NCBI GenBank assembly: GCA_024811115.1
Contig: JAKOGH010001195.1
Coordinates: 62,001 to 126,000, forward strand
From: Terana coerulea
Lineage: Eukaryota > Basidiomycota > Agaricomycetes > Polyporales > Phanerochaetaceae
Direction: 5' to 3'
DNA length: 64,000 nucleotides
The notes below the pieces were generated by a model. It was not told where the DNA came from, did no database searches, and saw only the letters and a program-made list of their open reading frames with translations. This document shows, piece by piece, positions 47,933 to 59,915 of this stretch (positions within the stretch are counted from its first letter, which is position 1; every line of letters begins with the position of its first letter). The translations under genes and the position numbers were made by a program.

Positions 47933-49368
47933 CTACACCGCGAGTCCCGCGTCCGCCGGTGGCTTGCCCCAGTCGTCCGGGTGCGCCTTGCCGAACGACA
48001 GCGACGCCTCCTCGTCCGTGCGGTCGTGGTCGTCGACGCGGCTCCCCTCGACCTCGATGCCGCCCGCGGCGGGCAGCGTGAACGTCGCGGGGTCGAGCGT
48101 GCCCGCGGTGTGCACGAAGCGCAGCGGGAACGACGGCGCCGCGCGCGCGCCGGACGTGTCCGTGAACTCGCACTCGGGCGTGTCCCCGTTGTTCACGCGG
48201 ATGATGATCAGATTGAACGTGATGCCCTGTCAATGACGCGTCGCGCCGCGGGGTGTCAGCTGTCGCACGCCGGCGGGAGGGGGAGGGACGGGGACGCACG
48301 ATGACCTGCACGACGACGTCCGAGACGCCGTACTGCGCGTTGCTGCCTGCGAGCGTCGTCCCGAAGAAGATGATCACGCAGACGGTGTAGAGCAGCCCCG
48401 AGTCGAGGATGATGCGCATCGCGCGGGAGAGCCGGTGCGGGTGCGTCGTCGCCGCCGCCGCCCGGGAGCGTACCCGCCATATCCGCAACACGATGAGCGC
48501 TGCGAGAGCAGTGCGTCTAAGCAATCAGTGCGGATGCAGGGATGGCGGGACGTACAGGTGACGAGTACGTTCACAGAGAGCGTGCAGGCCGTGATCGTGT
48601 CCAGCCACGGGGTAATGCGATGGTCGTTTAGGAGGGCGTTTTCCGTTGTGGTGGCTTCGATCCATGTCATGGCTGCGCCAGCGACTGCGCGATGGGATGA
48701 CACCTGTCAGACGAGCATGTGGCTATGTGTGATAATAACATACCTAGCTGCGCGAGCCACAAGGCGCATGGGAGCAGAATCACCAGCCATCGTCGGGCAT
48801 AGACCATGTAACAGCGATAGATCTATATTTGTTGTTAGTGTCAATGAGTGATTGACGTACGGCAGATGGTGCTCACGAGGATAGCGTCGCCGATAGCCGT
48901 CTGGGCGACAAAGTCAACCGTCTTCATGATGTTGACCCAGTAGCTGATGTCTTGAAATTCAGCTGACGCCCCGCCAGAGCCCTTGAAAGAATATGAAGGC
49001 GTCCAGATTATGTCGCAGCCCGAACGCAACTGTAGAATGGCATGAACATGGATGACCATGGTGCCAATACAGGATGCGCGTACCATCGAATGTCCCAAAC
49101 AGACACATGAGGAGAGCCGTGATCAGCATGCCCCAATTGATGTCCCTCGCCTCCTTCCACGCCAGACGCTCCTTCCGGAAGAGCAGGGCCCTCAAGCACA
49201 TCCCAAACGTTACGAGGTACATGCCTGCACAGCACCCCCAAGTGTAAGTGGAAGCATGGTATTGCCACGACCGCTGAAGCACGCACCGTAAGCGACACAC
49301 TCCATGAACATGGCCACGAGCTGCGCCTCCGCGATCGGGAACTTGTCCTCCCCCATGCTGGCGGGCAT
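47933..49368 (-). CDS. Seven-helix-type membrane protein of unknown function, frame problems at two places
   Basis: Common agaricomycete multi-pass protein; function unknown. Exons on minus: 49368-49287, 49224-49084, 49029-48877, 48822-48744, 48703-48556, 48499-48300, 48226-47933. Blocks: EAQLVAMFMECVAYGMYLVTF, INWGMLITALLMCLFGTFD, VAFGLRHNLDAFIFF, ISYWVNIMKTVDFVAQTAIG, ILIYRCYMVYARRWLVILLP, DTITACTLSVNVLVT and ILDSGLLYTVCVIIFFGTTL. A polar C-terminal tail follows. A single extra base in the AAA run at 48986-48988 breaks exon 3, and the junction of exons 4 and 5 is out of phase by one. Both look like sequence errors. It could be a receptor-like or transporter-like protein; neither is shown. 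Confidence 0.78.
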
Positions 49369-50596
49369 GCGAGGCTAGCGGGTCTGGGGGTCGGTCGAGA
49401 AACGAGCGTGATGCGAGCTATGTATGCGTCGGCAGGGGGGCGGATGAGCTATCGCAGGTGCATCCGAAATCTTCAGGTGGCGCAGGACTCCGGAGCCCGC
49501 ACAGGGGTTCTGCAAAGCAGCAGGGGCGGCGGTCAATTTCGTGGGTCGTTGCGCGCTCGCCGATCGCAGAGCGCGAGTCCCCCTGGTGACTTACCCAGTA
49601 TGGCCTTTCCGCGCCGTGGTGGGGCCGGGTGTCGCTGCGAAAGGTGCTAGTCCGCCTGCTCTGTGCGCGTGGCTTTAGTCGCGGTCGACGAGGGGGCGGG
49701 CAGGAGGTGGTGGTTGCAGGTCAAGGGTGTCAGAGTTCCAAGGAGGCCCGGAGCCTGAGGGAATCGGCAGACATGTGTGGTGGAGGCGGAAAATTTGCAG
49801 AGCGCGCGTCGGAGGGTTCTGCAGCGAGATAACGACGGCCAACTCTATCAGTGCGGCGAGGGAGGATGACGACCGAATCGTGGCTGAAACCATATGCCGC
49901 TGCACCTGAGCCTAGCCCATCATATCACCAGTGGACATCCCGGCAAATCGTCCCTCGACTAACCGCCACACATCCAAGCGCAGGCGGGGTAGAAAACAGT
50001 CCTGACGGGTCGGTGTTCGGTCATCGTCTGCAGCGGTGTGGCCGTCACCGAGCTAGCGAGGCGGTCGTCGGACAGGGCGTCGAGTGGAAAGAGCAAAGCG
50101 TCTTGGGTCCCCGAGGTTCACCCTTGGGTATGCTAAGGTTTGATGGTAAATGGTCTGTAAATCAGCTTTACTACATAGGCGCCTATTATGGCCCGCGAAT
50201 CAACGAAACGAATGCGGCGTTACTTACTCTTTGCTTACCATCATCACTCGCCCGAAAGCTTGCACATACTTTACGGTATTGAATCAGAGACAACAGCGAC
50301 TTCACGCTCGTATTCTAGGCCGTGTGCACGAACCTTTCGCTGGGTTGTAGTTCGCCATACCGGGCAGTGGTCAGTGAGAAGGCCAGGTACGCATTTCCCA
50401 GGCGTGCATCAGAGGCTCAAACCCCATGTGCATGTCTCCGGAGTCTAAAGAGTGCCTTGTTTTGCACAGAAACGTGGCATGAAAACGTAGGCCCATTCAT
50501 AGCCAGGGCTCTTCTCCTTCTCTCATCTCCTTCTCGCCTTCTGGTTCGCTGGCCTCCCACCCTCTGTCAAAGCTCAGCTATCCGGTGCGCGGAGAT
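49369..50596. other. Divergent intergenic region
   Basis: 1.2 kb between the start of the minus-strand membrane protein and the start of the plus-strand P450, so it should hold both promoters. A C/T-rich tract (about 50505-50550) lies shortly before the P450 ATG. No ORF with a domain. Confidence 0.5.
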
Positions 50597-52727
50597 ATGC
50601 CAGATCTTAGCACGGTGGGCTACGGCCTCGTCGCCCTGCTCTCGATCATCTATCTCAACAGGCTGTTCAGGCCCGGCCGGAATCAGGTGCATTTCATCTT
50701 GTAATTTGCATTGTACCGGTTTGCTGACCCTGGCGGCGTGCAGCTAGCGCATATACCGGCGATGGGTCCGACTGCGCCCCTGCTCTCGTACTGGGGCGCC
50801 GTCCAATGGCTCGCACACGGCACAGAGATTGCCCAGGCGGGGTACGCCAAGGTGAGCACTACCCTCGTCCCTGGCTCCCGATCGGTCGCGTGATTGTTTG
50901 CGCCAGTACAAGGGCAGGGCGTTCAAGGTCGCGAACTTCAACCGCTGGCTCGTCATCGTCTCGGGCCCGAAATTGGTCGACGACGTGCGCAAGGCGGCAG
51001 ACCACGAGCTCTCCTTCATCGAGGCGGCGAACGAGGTGCGCCACATGGCCCGACGCGTCGCGACGCGCTGCTCAATTTCATGACCCGGGCAGAACCTCGA
51101 GATACGCTTCACCGCAGGGCCTAATATTGCAGATGATCAGTACCATGCGCGCGTCGTGCGCGGCCAGCTCACGCGAAGTCTCGGCTTGCTCCTCCCTGAC
51201 ATTCGTGACGAAGTCGCCGCTGCCTTTCATGACCTAATCCCGCCCTCCGCCGGTACGCCACACTGTCTTTCTTCCAGCCTCATTTCCTTACCTTTCTACG
51301 CTACTTTAGAATGGACGGCGGTCCCGGCCCTCAACACGGCTATGCAAGTTGTCGCGCGGGTCACCAACCGCGTCTTTGTTGGGCTGCCGAAATGTGCGTT
51401 CGGACGCTACCAGACGTATATGTCTGCATATGCGCGTAACTAAGCATGTTCCTAGGCAGGGATCCAGATTACCTCGCGCTCGCTACAGGCTTCACGGTTG
51501 ATTTAATGCTTAGCGCACAAATCATCACACAATTCCCCGAGTTCCTCAAGCCGTAGGTCGCTCTCATTGATACTTGTGCCAGCACTAATCAATGTGTGCT
51601 CATGCAACTAGGTTGGCCGCGAGACTATTTACAAGGGTGCCCGCCGCGATCCGCCGTGGGCGGCGGCACCTGGACAAGATCATCGACGAGCGCAAGGCAT
51701 GTTTGGAGCAGTACGGGAAGGACTGGTCGCAGAAGCCCGTTCGTGTTGCTCTTCCTCGTGGCTGAGACGGCGTGCGGAGTGACGGCTGTGTGCACAGAAC
51801 GACATGCTGAGCTGGCTGCTCGACGAGGCCGAGGCCGACGAGCGGACGAACCGGAACCTGGTGCTTCGCGTCCTCACCCTCAATTTCGCGGCGATCCACA
51901 CGTCGAGCTTGGTGAGCGCCGCGGCGTTGAGGCGGCTTCCCAGAACCTGAGTGTCTATGTTGCAGAGCTTCACGCATGTGCTGTACCAGCTTGCTGCGCA
52001 CCCCGAGTGGGTGGGGCCCTTGCGCGAAGAGATCGAGGCGGTCGTGCGGCGCGAGGGCTGGTCCAAGGAATCCCTCGACAAGATGCACCGGCTCGACAGC
52101 CTTCTCAAGGAAGGCCAGCGGTACTACGCCCTCGGCGGTGGTGAGTCCCGCTCCGTCTATGTCCCTCCTCGGCCCCTGACGCCAATGCATGTGCAGTGAC
52201 GATGGTCCGCCGCGCGATGCAAGACTTCACGTTCTCCGACGGGACGTTCATCCCCGAGGGCACCTTCGTCGGCTGCGCCGTCCTGCCGACGCACCACGAC
52301 GCACAGTACTACGACGACCCCGACACATTCAATCCTTGGCGGTTTTCAGACCTCCGCGAGAAGGAGGGCGACGCGGGCCGGCACCTGATGGTCAGCACGA
52401 ACCTTGAGTATCACCCGTTCGGGCATGGGCGACATGCATGGTGCGTACCCCTTCCCCTGTGCCAGCTTCATCATTCCGCGTCGCTTGGTACGACCTCGCG
52501 GCGGACTGTGGATGTACGCGGTTGTGCTTTGAGCTGATGCTGATGAACACGACAGTCCGGGCCGCTTCTTCGCGGCAAACGAGCTGAAGCTCATGCTCGC
52601 ACACCTGGTGACGGCGTACGACGTCAAGGCGGAGGTCGACGGGCGGGTGCCGCCGTACCTGCAGTTCGGGCAGAACATCAGCCCGGACGCGAAGGCGAAG
52701 GTGCTTTTCCGAAAGAGGCGGCAGTAG
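50597..52727 (+). CDS. Cytochrome P450 (CYP512-like)
   Basis: Membrane-anchored haem monooxygenase of basidiomycete secondary or xenobiotic metabolism. Eleven exons: 50597-50686, 50744-50851, 50907-51035, 51093-51252, 51310-51393, 51456-51552, 51612-51738, 51798-51911, 51966-52140, 52197-52440, 52556-52727. The frame is open when spliced, about 500 residues. Features: N-terminal anchor TVGYGLVALLSIIYL; I-helix LNFAAIHTSSL; K-helix ExxR in KEGQRY; PxRF-type NPWRFSDL; haem loop FGHGRHACPGRFFA, its Cys codon split by the last intron. The haem loop and the I-helix resemble the CYP512 family, which in polypores includes triterpenoid oxidases; the substrate here is not known. No terpene synthase or other cluster gene is adjacent. 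Confidence 0.93.
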
Positions 52728-53109
52728 CGGCCGCGACGACTCGACGACGCATTCACGACGCGCGATGACATTCTGGACGCTACGCACTTGGACGTTCCGA
52801 GATGCACGAGACGGGCGATGCGGACTGGACTTGGTGGCTTGTACTTTCGGTGGCTATACCTGAATCAGTTGATACCCGATTTTTGTGGACTGTGTCTAAC
52901 AACACTGTTTACGATTTAGTTGATGCCCTGTTGTCTTAGGTCTGAGACGGCTGTTCGATTCAAATGGGATATTGGACAATCTCTTCTACTGTCACTTCTT
53001 GAGCCGTCCAACATTGTTTCATGGCGAGTCGAATTTAAATGCTCACCGGTTTATCACAGCAAAGAGTTAGAGGCCCCCACTAAGCTCTTCCTTGGCGGCG
53101 TATTTCGCA
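52728..53109. other. Intergenic, 3' of P450
   Basis: About 380 bp, presumably the P450 3' untranslated region and a spacer before the truncated repeat copy. Nothing else recognised. Confidence 0.5.
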
Positions 53110-53760
53110 TTCATGCGCTTACAAATATACAGAAGGCTGGGAAGCTTACCCAACGGATGACGAAAGCTATGTCCGCGCGTCCTCTCCGAATGTTACCTAC
53201 TCTCTAAAGCGTTGCTTTATTTGAACAGTGGTTTAGGGTTTTTACGACGCTCGCATATATTCCATCCACTCCACCGGGACACCTTCGAACGAATCCTACA
53301 GCGAGCAAACCAGTGCCGAACGGAAGAAATAAACATAGGCCTAGGACCTTTGCCTCCCTTACCTCATCCACCAACAGCCCTCCTTCCCGCCTTCGCACTC
53401 TCCGCCGCTGCCTCACCGTCCACGCTGGCACCGTACCTCTTCGCAATCCCAGCTACAGGTTTCGCCAGGCGCCAAGCGCTGCCTAGCCCAACACTACTTT
53501 CGCGGTTGGAGGGCCCCGCTACAGGTTTCGCGGACGACATGCGCTCTGCGTCTTCGGACAATCGCTACAGGTTTCGCGTGCCGATCAAAAGGAAGATACC
53601 TACGGTCGAGCGAAGGACAGTGAGACACCGAGAGACGGTGCTCATACGTGAACCTACAGGCGAGCTCGCGCTGTAATTGGTGAGTAGTAGATCAAGAACT
53701 TACTCGAGTTGCTGATGAGATGGAGCGGCACTGGTCGACGTTGAGGCCTCGCGAGGTTCG
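53110..53760 (-). repeat. 1.8-kb dispersed element, truncated copy B
   Basis: Corresponds to the right-hand third of copy A, inverted. It includes the KAGKL-type C-terminal coding fragment, the convergent flank and two perfect 16-bp motifs (reverse complement CGCTACAGGTTTCGCG at 53518 and 53563), with a decayed third at 53452. Similarity to copy C continues to about 53755 and then stops. Confidence 0.6.
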
Positions 53761-54202
53761 CACCTCTTACACGACCTCCGCCGACTCAACTGGGTGTTCC
53801 CGAGGATCACTGCACCAACACTATAACAGCCATCGCGTTCAATGCGAGGGTACAAGGTCACGGCAACGGACACAAACATGCGCACGGACATCAACTTCGA
53901 CTCGGACGCTCATGAGCTAAGAAGTACTCTACCTCCAATGGTACGTCAGACCAGGAGACAGTCATCATTCTGACTCTGCAACTTGATACTGTCCGAGCGC
54001 CATGTTGTCGACGTACCCCGCATTCGAGATGTCTCCGAAATTCTACTTATCTCTTCTGCGTACATACACCCTTGGATACTTACAACTACGCTGCATACTA
54101 ATTGTTAAGAGGGCTCGGCGAGTACGAGGTGTGCACATATCATTACTCAAGAATGTAGAACGTGCTGCAGTAGTTTTACATATGATACTAATATATGCCG
54201 GG
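53761..54202. other. Spacer between repeat copy B and kinase copy B
   Basis: 440 bp; no supported feature. Confidence 0.4.
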
Positions 54203-57099
54203 CTAGTCTGAATCTTCATCAACGTCCATCTTATCCGCCACAGCTCCATTCTCCGAAGCACCCCAGCCTAATGACATACTTTGCGTGAGACTGTCTCTAA
54301 ATATAGTAGTCGAGCTTTCAGCTCCGCCACGATGGTATGCCCTTGAACCGATCGATGTCTTTATCTGGAAGCCAGTCCTTCATGGGTGTAGTCAAAGCAG
54401 CCTTGAAAACGTCTTCCATTGCCAAGTGAGATAGAAAGGGTGAATCTCGTGGAGGTGGAGGTGAAGGTGGAGGTGGAGACAAGGGCGAAGTCGCGGTCGG
54501 CATCAGCGAAGAGCTTTGGGTCTCGCCGGACATATCCTCGTCGTCATCATCAAGAAGGGATCGCCCCAGGTGTGCGCGGATTGTCGATGGTTCAATTTTT
54601 GGGAGAGCAGTACCCGGAGCGGCGTAGACCACATCGTAGTTCTCGAAGTCAACGGTCTCGCTGTGTTCTCGACAAAGCCTGTGAAGTTCCGTAATGAGCT
54701 TGACAAATGGCGCGCTCATAGAGAACTTGATTCGGAGCGATGGACTTTGGATCAACTGAAGCTTCTCGAAAGAGCCGACATGGTAGCCATTAACCAGACT
54801 GTGGGCATGGTAAGTTCGGAGCATATCTTGGAGCCATTGCTGGTTGGTGGATAGAGTATTGATGTGGTATCGAAGAATCAAGATGAAAAGTAAGTGAAAG
54901 AATGACTCAAGGTCATCCGACAGCTCGCTAGGCTTCAGAGGATACCGCAGCGCAATCGCGGACATGTAGCGCCATGTTCCCTGCAGATGATAGATGTGTC
55001 AGCCAGAACACCCCATTTCTCAGTTTACACTCACCGAGCGATCTGGCTGCCTTTTACCTTTCTTGAGCTGCACCTTGTACTTACAGAGGTCCCAATCAAT
55101 GAGCATTCCGCAAGGCTGCCCGCGTTTGTTGACGTGGATGAGGATATTGGCATCGCTGATGTCTCGGTGTAAGATGTCAGCCCTCTCCCACGCTGCTTTA
55201 TGGGCTTCACGGCAGTATCAGCATCAAACAGCGTCGCGGTACAAGGGCGTAAGGCATACCTTTGAAGGCATCATAAACCACAAAGCAAAGCTCGTTCGAA
55301 TGCGAGTATTCAATAAGCCTGCGACATACTTCTTCGACAACCATGCGATACCGAATGCGCCGAGGCCAGATAGGTCGGTCCTGCCCATCCTTTCCGACCG
55401 ATGTCAGATACACTTGGGAGAGCGTGTGCTGTGCTGTCCCGTCGAATACAACATCACCTCCACAGACGGGGGTGGCAATGTTGGGCACCCGCTTCTCGAC
55501 CAGGTCGCAATACACTTCAAGCTCTGGTCGAATGTGGGGCATGTCGTTCCGCCAGCTGTCCTTCAGGTACACGAACTTCTCCCGCAGAATGTCGAGAGCG
55601 ACGAATCCCTTCGTGGCGCGTCCCGTAGGGGACCGGTGTGCCGTGTGGTGCTTGCCAATGAGGAAGCGACGCGGCTCGCAGGGTGAGCCTGGTGCGTAGG
55701 GTAGGCCTGCTACCGCTCCCGGACTCAACTTGGAAGTAGGTCCTGCGACGCCAGGGCCCCGCTCTCGCCGCACACGCTCGCGGGTGGCTGTAATGTCTTC
55801 ACTGTTGACCTCCATCTTGAAGAGCGGCCATTTGTGGGCAGTAGCCTCGCGGACGAGTCCCCTCATGTACTCGACGGTTTGGGCCTTTGCGCATCTCTCC
55901 CAGAGTGCGTAGTCTTTGGAGGTCGCAGTCGTTACCGTAGGGTCATAGCCAATTTCATTGTCGCTCATCTTGCCCGATTCGGTAGAAGAAGCTGGTTAGC
56001 TTCTCCGGTGCCTCCTGGAAGTCGAAGGGAACCGAAACGATGCACCCGACCCTATCCCATCGCATCAGGCGAGCGTAGTTCTTGAAGACAAAGACAGAGA
56101 ACAGGTATGAGCGATGCTGGCGATGTTGGATCTCGGTGGCGTATTCGGCGATCTGTGCCCGGGTGGCCCAACCCTCGTCCGTGGCCTTGAGGAAGGTGGG
56201 TGGCGTAGCATTCGACGAAGAGTTGGTGTCTGCAGAACGCGCTCCTTTGGCCTTCGCCGCCTTGGTCTTCGCCTTTCCCACAGGCTTGGTCTCCATGTCA
56301 AACCCTGCCGAGCCTGACGCCGTCTTCATCTCCACAAACACCCGGATGTCACTCCATGAGGTCCTGCCTAAGTAGCGGGCAAGGCCGCTATCTACATGCT
56401 TCTTCCGCACCTTTTGTGAGGCAGATAGATCGTATGGTTGACGACCTGACGCAGGGCACTGGGTGGGTGGGAGAGGACGATAGAAGCATAGATCCGGCTT
56501 TTTCATGAACGACCTTGTGTTGGAGTAGTCCCCACCGGTGGAACGTGGCGAGTGAGCGGAGGTCTGAAAAGGGTCTTCGGAGTCTGACTCAGCGTCATTC
56601 TCCTCCGGTTCGTCCACTTGTGGATGTTCACCGGTGAACTTGACGACTGGTCTGGCGGCCTCAGACCACTCAATGGCTTCTAGCACAGTATGGATGGCTT
56701 TGCACTGGCATTTGTTAGCTGCCAGGTTCACAAAGCAACCGTGCGACGCAAATTACATACCATGGGAAAGTAGGAGGCATATTCCGATGGAAGCGACGCC
56801 CACTGTGTTTGTCGCAAGATATCCTCGGCGGCCTCCAAGCTCTTTCGTTCAGTTTGGCTTGGACCGTCGACATGCGGCATGATGCGCTCAAACTCCTCTC
56901 CATCTATCTGCGCATACCTACGGTCCTCCATTTATTTCGCTACGTAATCTCTGTTGTCTCCTTGCTGGTAAGACTTCTGCGTGGCGTTCTTCTCGGAGGC
57001 AGCGACGGGAGTTGTGTGCAACCCTAGTGGATTTGTGGGATTTACGGGAGTGGATGCCCTAGCAAAGGTAGGTTTATATGGATCAGAGGGCAAAGACAT
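54203..57099 (-). pseudogene. FunK1-type fungal protein kinase, copy B (nonsense codon and frameshifts)
   Basis: Inverted paralog of the kinase at 19403-22227. It reads from ATG at 57099 (MSLPSDPYKP) to TAG at 54203-54205 (tail KMDVDEDSD). Conserved blocks: WASLPSEYASYFPMV, RTSWSDIRVFVEMK, EGWATRAQIAEYATEI, FSVFVFKNYARLMRWDR, LHRDISDANILI, LIDWDLCKYK and DDLESFFHLL. Lesions: TAA at 56932-56934 where copy A points to an ancestral GAA; one extra base in CCC 55973-55975 (reads RIGQDERQ-stop); one extra base near 54326-54333. The TAA is directly followed by an ATG in frame, so a protein short of about 70 residues could still start there. The homopolymer lesions may be sequence errors; the TAA is a substitution. 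Confidence 0.8.
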
Positions 57100-57640
57100 G
57101 GCACTGTCGAGAGGAGTCGAGCATCGCGCAAGCGCACTCACCCAGGACCCTCAATATCATGTGGCACTGAGCGCCCTGCCCAGATCGTGGTAAAGTTCTG
57201 GGAGAGGAACAATGGGTCGTTATCGATGTCTAAAGAGACCGAACAGTACACGTGTGAGCCACGGGAAGGTGTGCCGCTCGTCCGTACCTAGAGAACCATT
57301 GAGCTGACTCCGACACAGTAAATAAACAAATAACGAAGACCGACGAACTTTCAGCAAGATGTGACACTGACCAAAGCTTCAAACTACGAGCAGAGGTTAC
57401 GGCGCAGCTTAAGCAGCAGTTTCCTGTATTTCGCCGAAGGATCCTTAGACAAGTGCGAGGCAGAGGCACGAACGAGGAAGGTTCGACACTTGGTTCGGAT
57501 CCGTCTTTGTGGCGTCCATCACTCGTCGGGGTGTTCCTTACAATCGGATCAATGCACTGGCGCCTTGGGAGAACAAGAGCCAACCCAAACGACTACTTCC
57601 CCATCCCAGTCTGCCCATCCCGCTCATGTAGGCTAACTAG
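57100..57640 (-). promoter_or_regulatory. 5' flank of FunK1 copy B, shared with copy A
   Basis: Inverted and closely similar to about 18950-19400. The matching promoter plus leader shows that the kinase was duplicated with its control region. Similarity fades beyond about 57590-57640. Confidence 0.6.
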
Positions 57641-58109
57641 ACGAGAATAAGGATTCTTAGATTTATCACAATTCTTACGGTCAGCTTCGCCAACTTCCCT
57701 TGTCGACCATCGAATATCAGGACGGCCCCTCAACGGCCCCTCGCCCGCCTCGCGAAGCGATCTACATGGATGGTCCTCTGCAAGCTTTGCATCCGTCGGC
57801 TCCCAAGTTGAAGGAAAATGGACCAGGCTAGTATTTGATGCCGGGGGCCAATACGATGGGGTACAGCATGCACTCTAGAGCGAACGATCTCGATGGCAGC
57901 AACCGTGCCGTACGGGAATGGCGGAGCCTGCTTCTTTGCTATGGCCGAGTGCATTCGACAGAGGACGAATTTTGGGTGGTTCTGAATGGAATGGGAAGTG
58001 AGATGAAGGCATACTGATGCGGCGGCGGATGCAAGTAAGGTGAGTTTCTCATGCGAATTTCTACATGAGAACACGCTGAGTCTAGACCATAGGCTACTCG
58101 ATTCGATCC
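57641..58109. other. Spacer without supported gene
   Basis: A minus-strand frame at 57730-58074 has no recognisable domain. Nothing else seen. Confidence 0.4.
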
Positions 58110-59915
58110 TCAGTGCACTGAGCTATGCCTCCACGTCCTCCATGTCCGTATGTACCCTACCCTTTGAAGTCTTAATTTGTCTGAAGAGTAATGCAGGCGT
58201 TTTATGGTGCTCGCATAGGTTCCATCCACTCCATCAGAATACCTTCGAACACATCCTACAGTGAACAAACCAGTGCCGAAGGGAAGACATGAACAGAGAC
58301 CTAGGACCTCCGCTTCCCGTACTCCATCTACCACCAACCCTCCTTCCCGCCTTTGCACCCTCCACCGCTGCCTCACCATTCAAAGCCCATACCGTACCTC
58401 TTCACAATCCCCGCTACAGGTTTCGCGAGGCGCCAAGCCCTGCCTAGCCCAACACCACTTTCGCGGTTGGAGGGCCCCGCTACAGGTTTCGCGGACGACA
58501 GGCGCTCTGCGTCTTCGGACAATCGCTACAGGTTTCGCGTGCCGATCAAAAGGAAGACACCTACGGTCGAGCAAGAAGGACAGTGAGACACCGAGAGACG
58601 GTGCTCAAGCGTGAATCTGCAGGCAAGATTGTTCAGCAAGCGGTGAGTACTCCAAGACTCAAGGACTTACTTGAGTTGCTGATAAGATGAAGCAGCACTG
58701 GTCGACGTCGAGAGGACTCGCGAGCGCCGCAGGTCGACGCTGTGCCTCGCCTCGTCCTCTCCGCCAGCCGTCAGTAGAAGCCTAACTCACCGTCCCTCCC
58801 TCGTCCCCACCTCGCCCGGTAACACACCAACCCCAATCTTCCGCTACAGGTTTCGCGGGGCACCGATGTTGACCTCCTCGCCGAGGACCCCTCTCGGGGT
58901 ACTGTCGGCTCCAGCTGTAGAGTCTTTCTCTAGAAGCCAGGCGGAGGCCACTCTGTGTCGTGGGGGAAGGACTCGCTACAGGTTTCGCGGTCCATACGAA
59001 ATGGGTGGTGTGTTTCGGTTGAGGCAGGTTGGAGAGCGGTGACAGAGAGCCGACTTCTGGAACCTGTGTGGATGGTGAGTGAGTGTTTGCTGTGCGAGAA
59101 GTGGCTGACATACATCTGAAGGCTGACAACGTCGTAAAGACACTGAGGCTCCTCTGGGCGTCCCAGGCTTGCGAAGACAGAACATCTGCGTGGGTGGGCA
59201 AGCGATGGTGAGAGACCAGTGCTGGTATAGCCAGCGAGCACTTACTCGAGCCGAATGCTAGGAGCACTCGACGCACTCGCCAGACAGGGAGCGCTCGAGG
59301 GGGACTCTCCGTTGGTCCTATATGGTTGATACTGTTAAGTATACCGTTCCCAAGCGAAGGTATACTGGCACCGTGACTCACATGTGCGTGCATCATATAG
59401 CACTCAAGGTTATGTACGTAGCCATGCGGCTCACGTGCTATAACATTTTCTGTTCGTAGCACCCAGCGCCATGGTTAGCAAGCGTTCATATATCACAGTG
59501 ACGGTAAACTCATTTTCACGTCAAGTCGACACCAGTGTCGACGACGATTTCTAACGCACCCGGGATGAGGGCAGTGTCAAGCAACAAGCAAGGGGGTGCC
59601 TACTTTTTATCTTCTCCAGCATCTTCTTCTTGGTCCTTGCTTTTGCTTTCTAGTCACAACAATGAGCTTCTATCCTGTAAGCGGATGGTATGGCAGTGAG
59701 TAAGACTTACTTTGACTATACGAATCATCGACGTGGAGTTTGTGGACAGGCCTGCCTGTTATCGTGAGATGCTGGTAGAGACCAAGTGCTCTTCTGAAGG
59801 AAACATAGGACTGACGGGGCTTTTATCCTACTGTGGCTGGCGGCTGGCGGCTGAAGGCTGACCGCGGCGCGTCCGCCGTCCGAAGCTTAATCGGCGCGTT
59901 TGCACGTGATTTGTT
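58110..59915 (-). repeat. 1.8-kb dispersed element, copy C (five 16-bp motifs)
   Basis: Inverted relative to copy A and similar over nearly its whole length, including the ATAAAA box, the ATGTTTCC start-like region and the possible splice sites. Motif copies (as CGCTACAGGTTTCGCG) start at 58412, 58478, 58524, 58842 and 58974; spacings 66, 46, 318 and 132 mirror copy A. A minus-strand frame 58782-59462 runs across much of it but is Ser/Thr/Pro-rich and unassigned. Confidence 0.65.
58412..58989 (-). repeat. Cluster of five 16-bp motifs in copy C
   Basis: Starts at 58412, 58478, 58524, 58842 and 58974, all in one orientation, the mirror image of 34527-35103. Confidence 0.85.

Noticed and set aside
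50597..52727. P450 as part of a terpene biosynthetic cluster
   Set aside because: No terpene synthase, acetyltransferase or other tailoring gene adjoins it; neighbours are a membrane protein and repeats.
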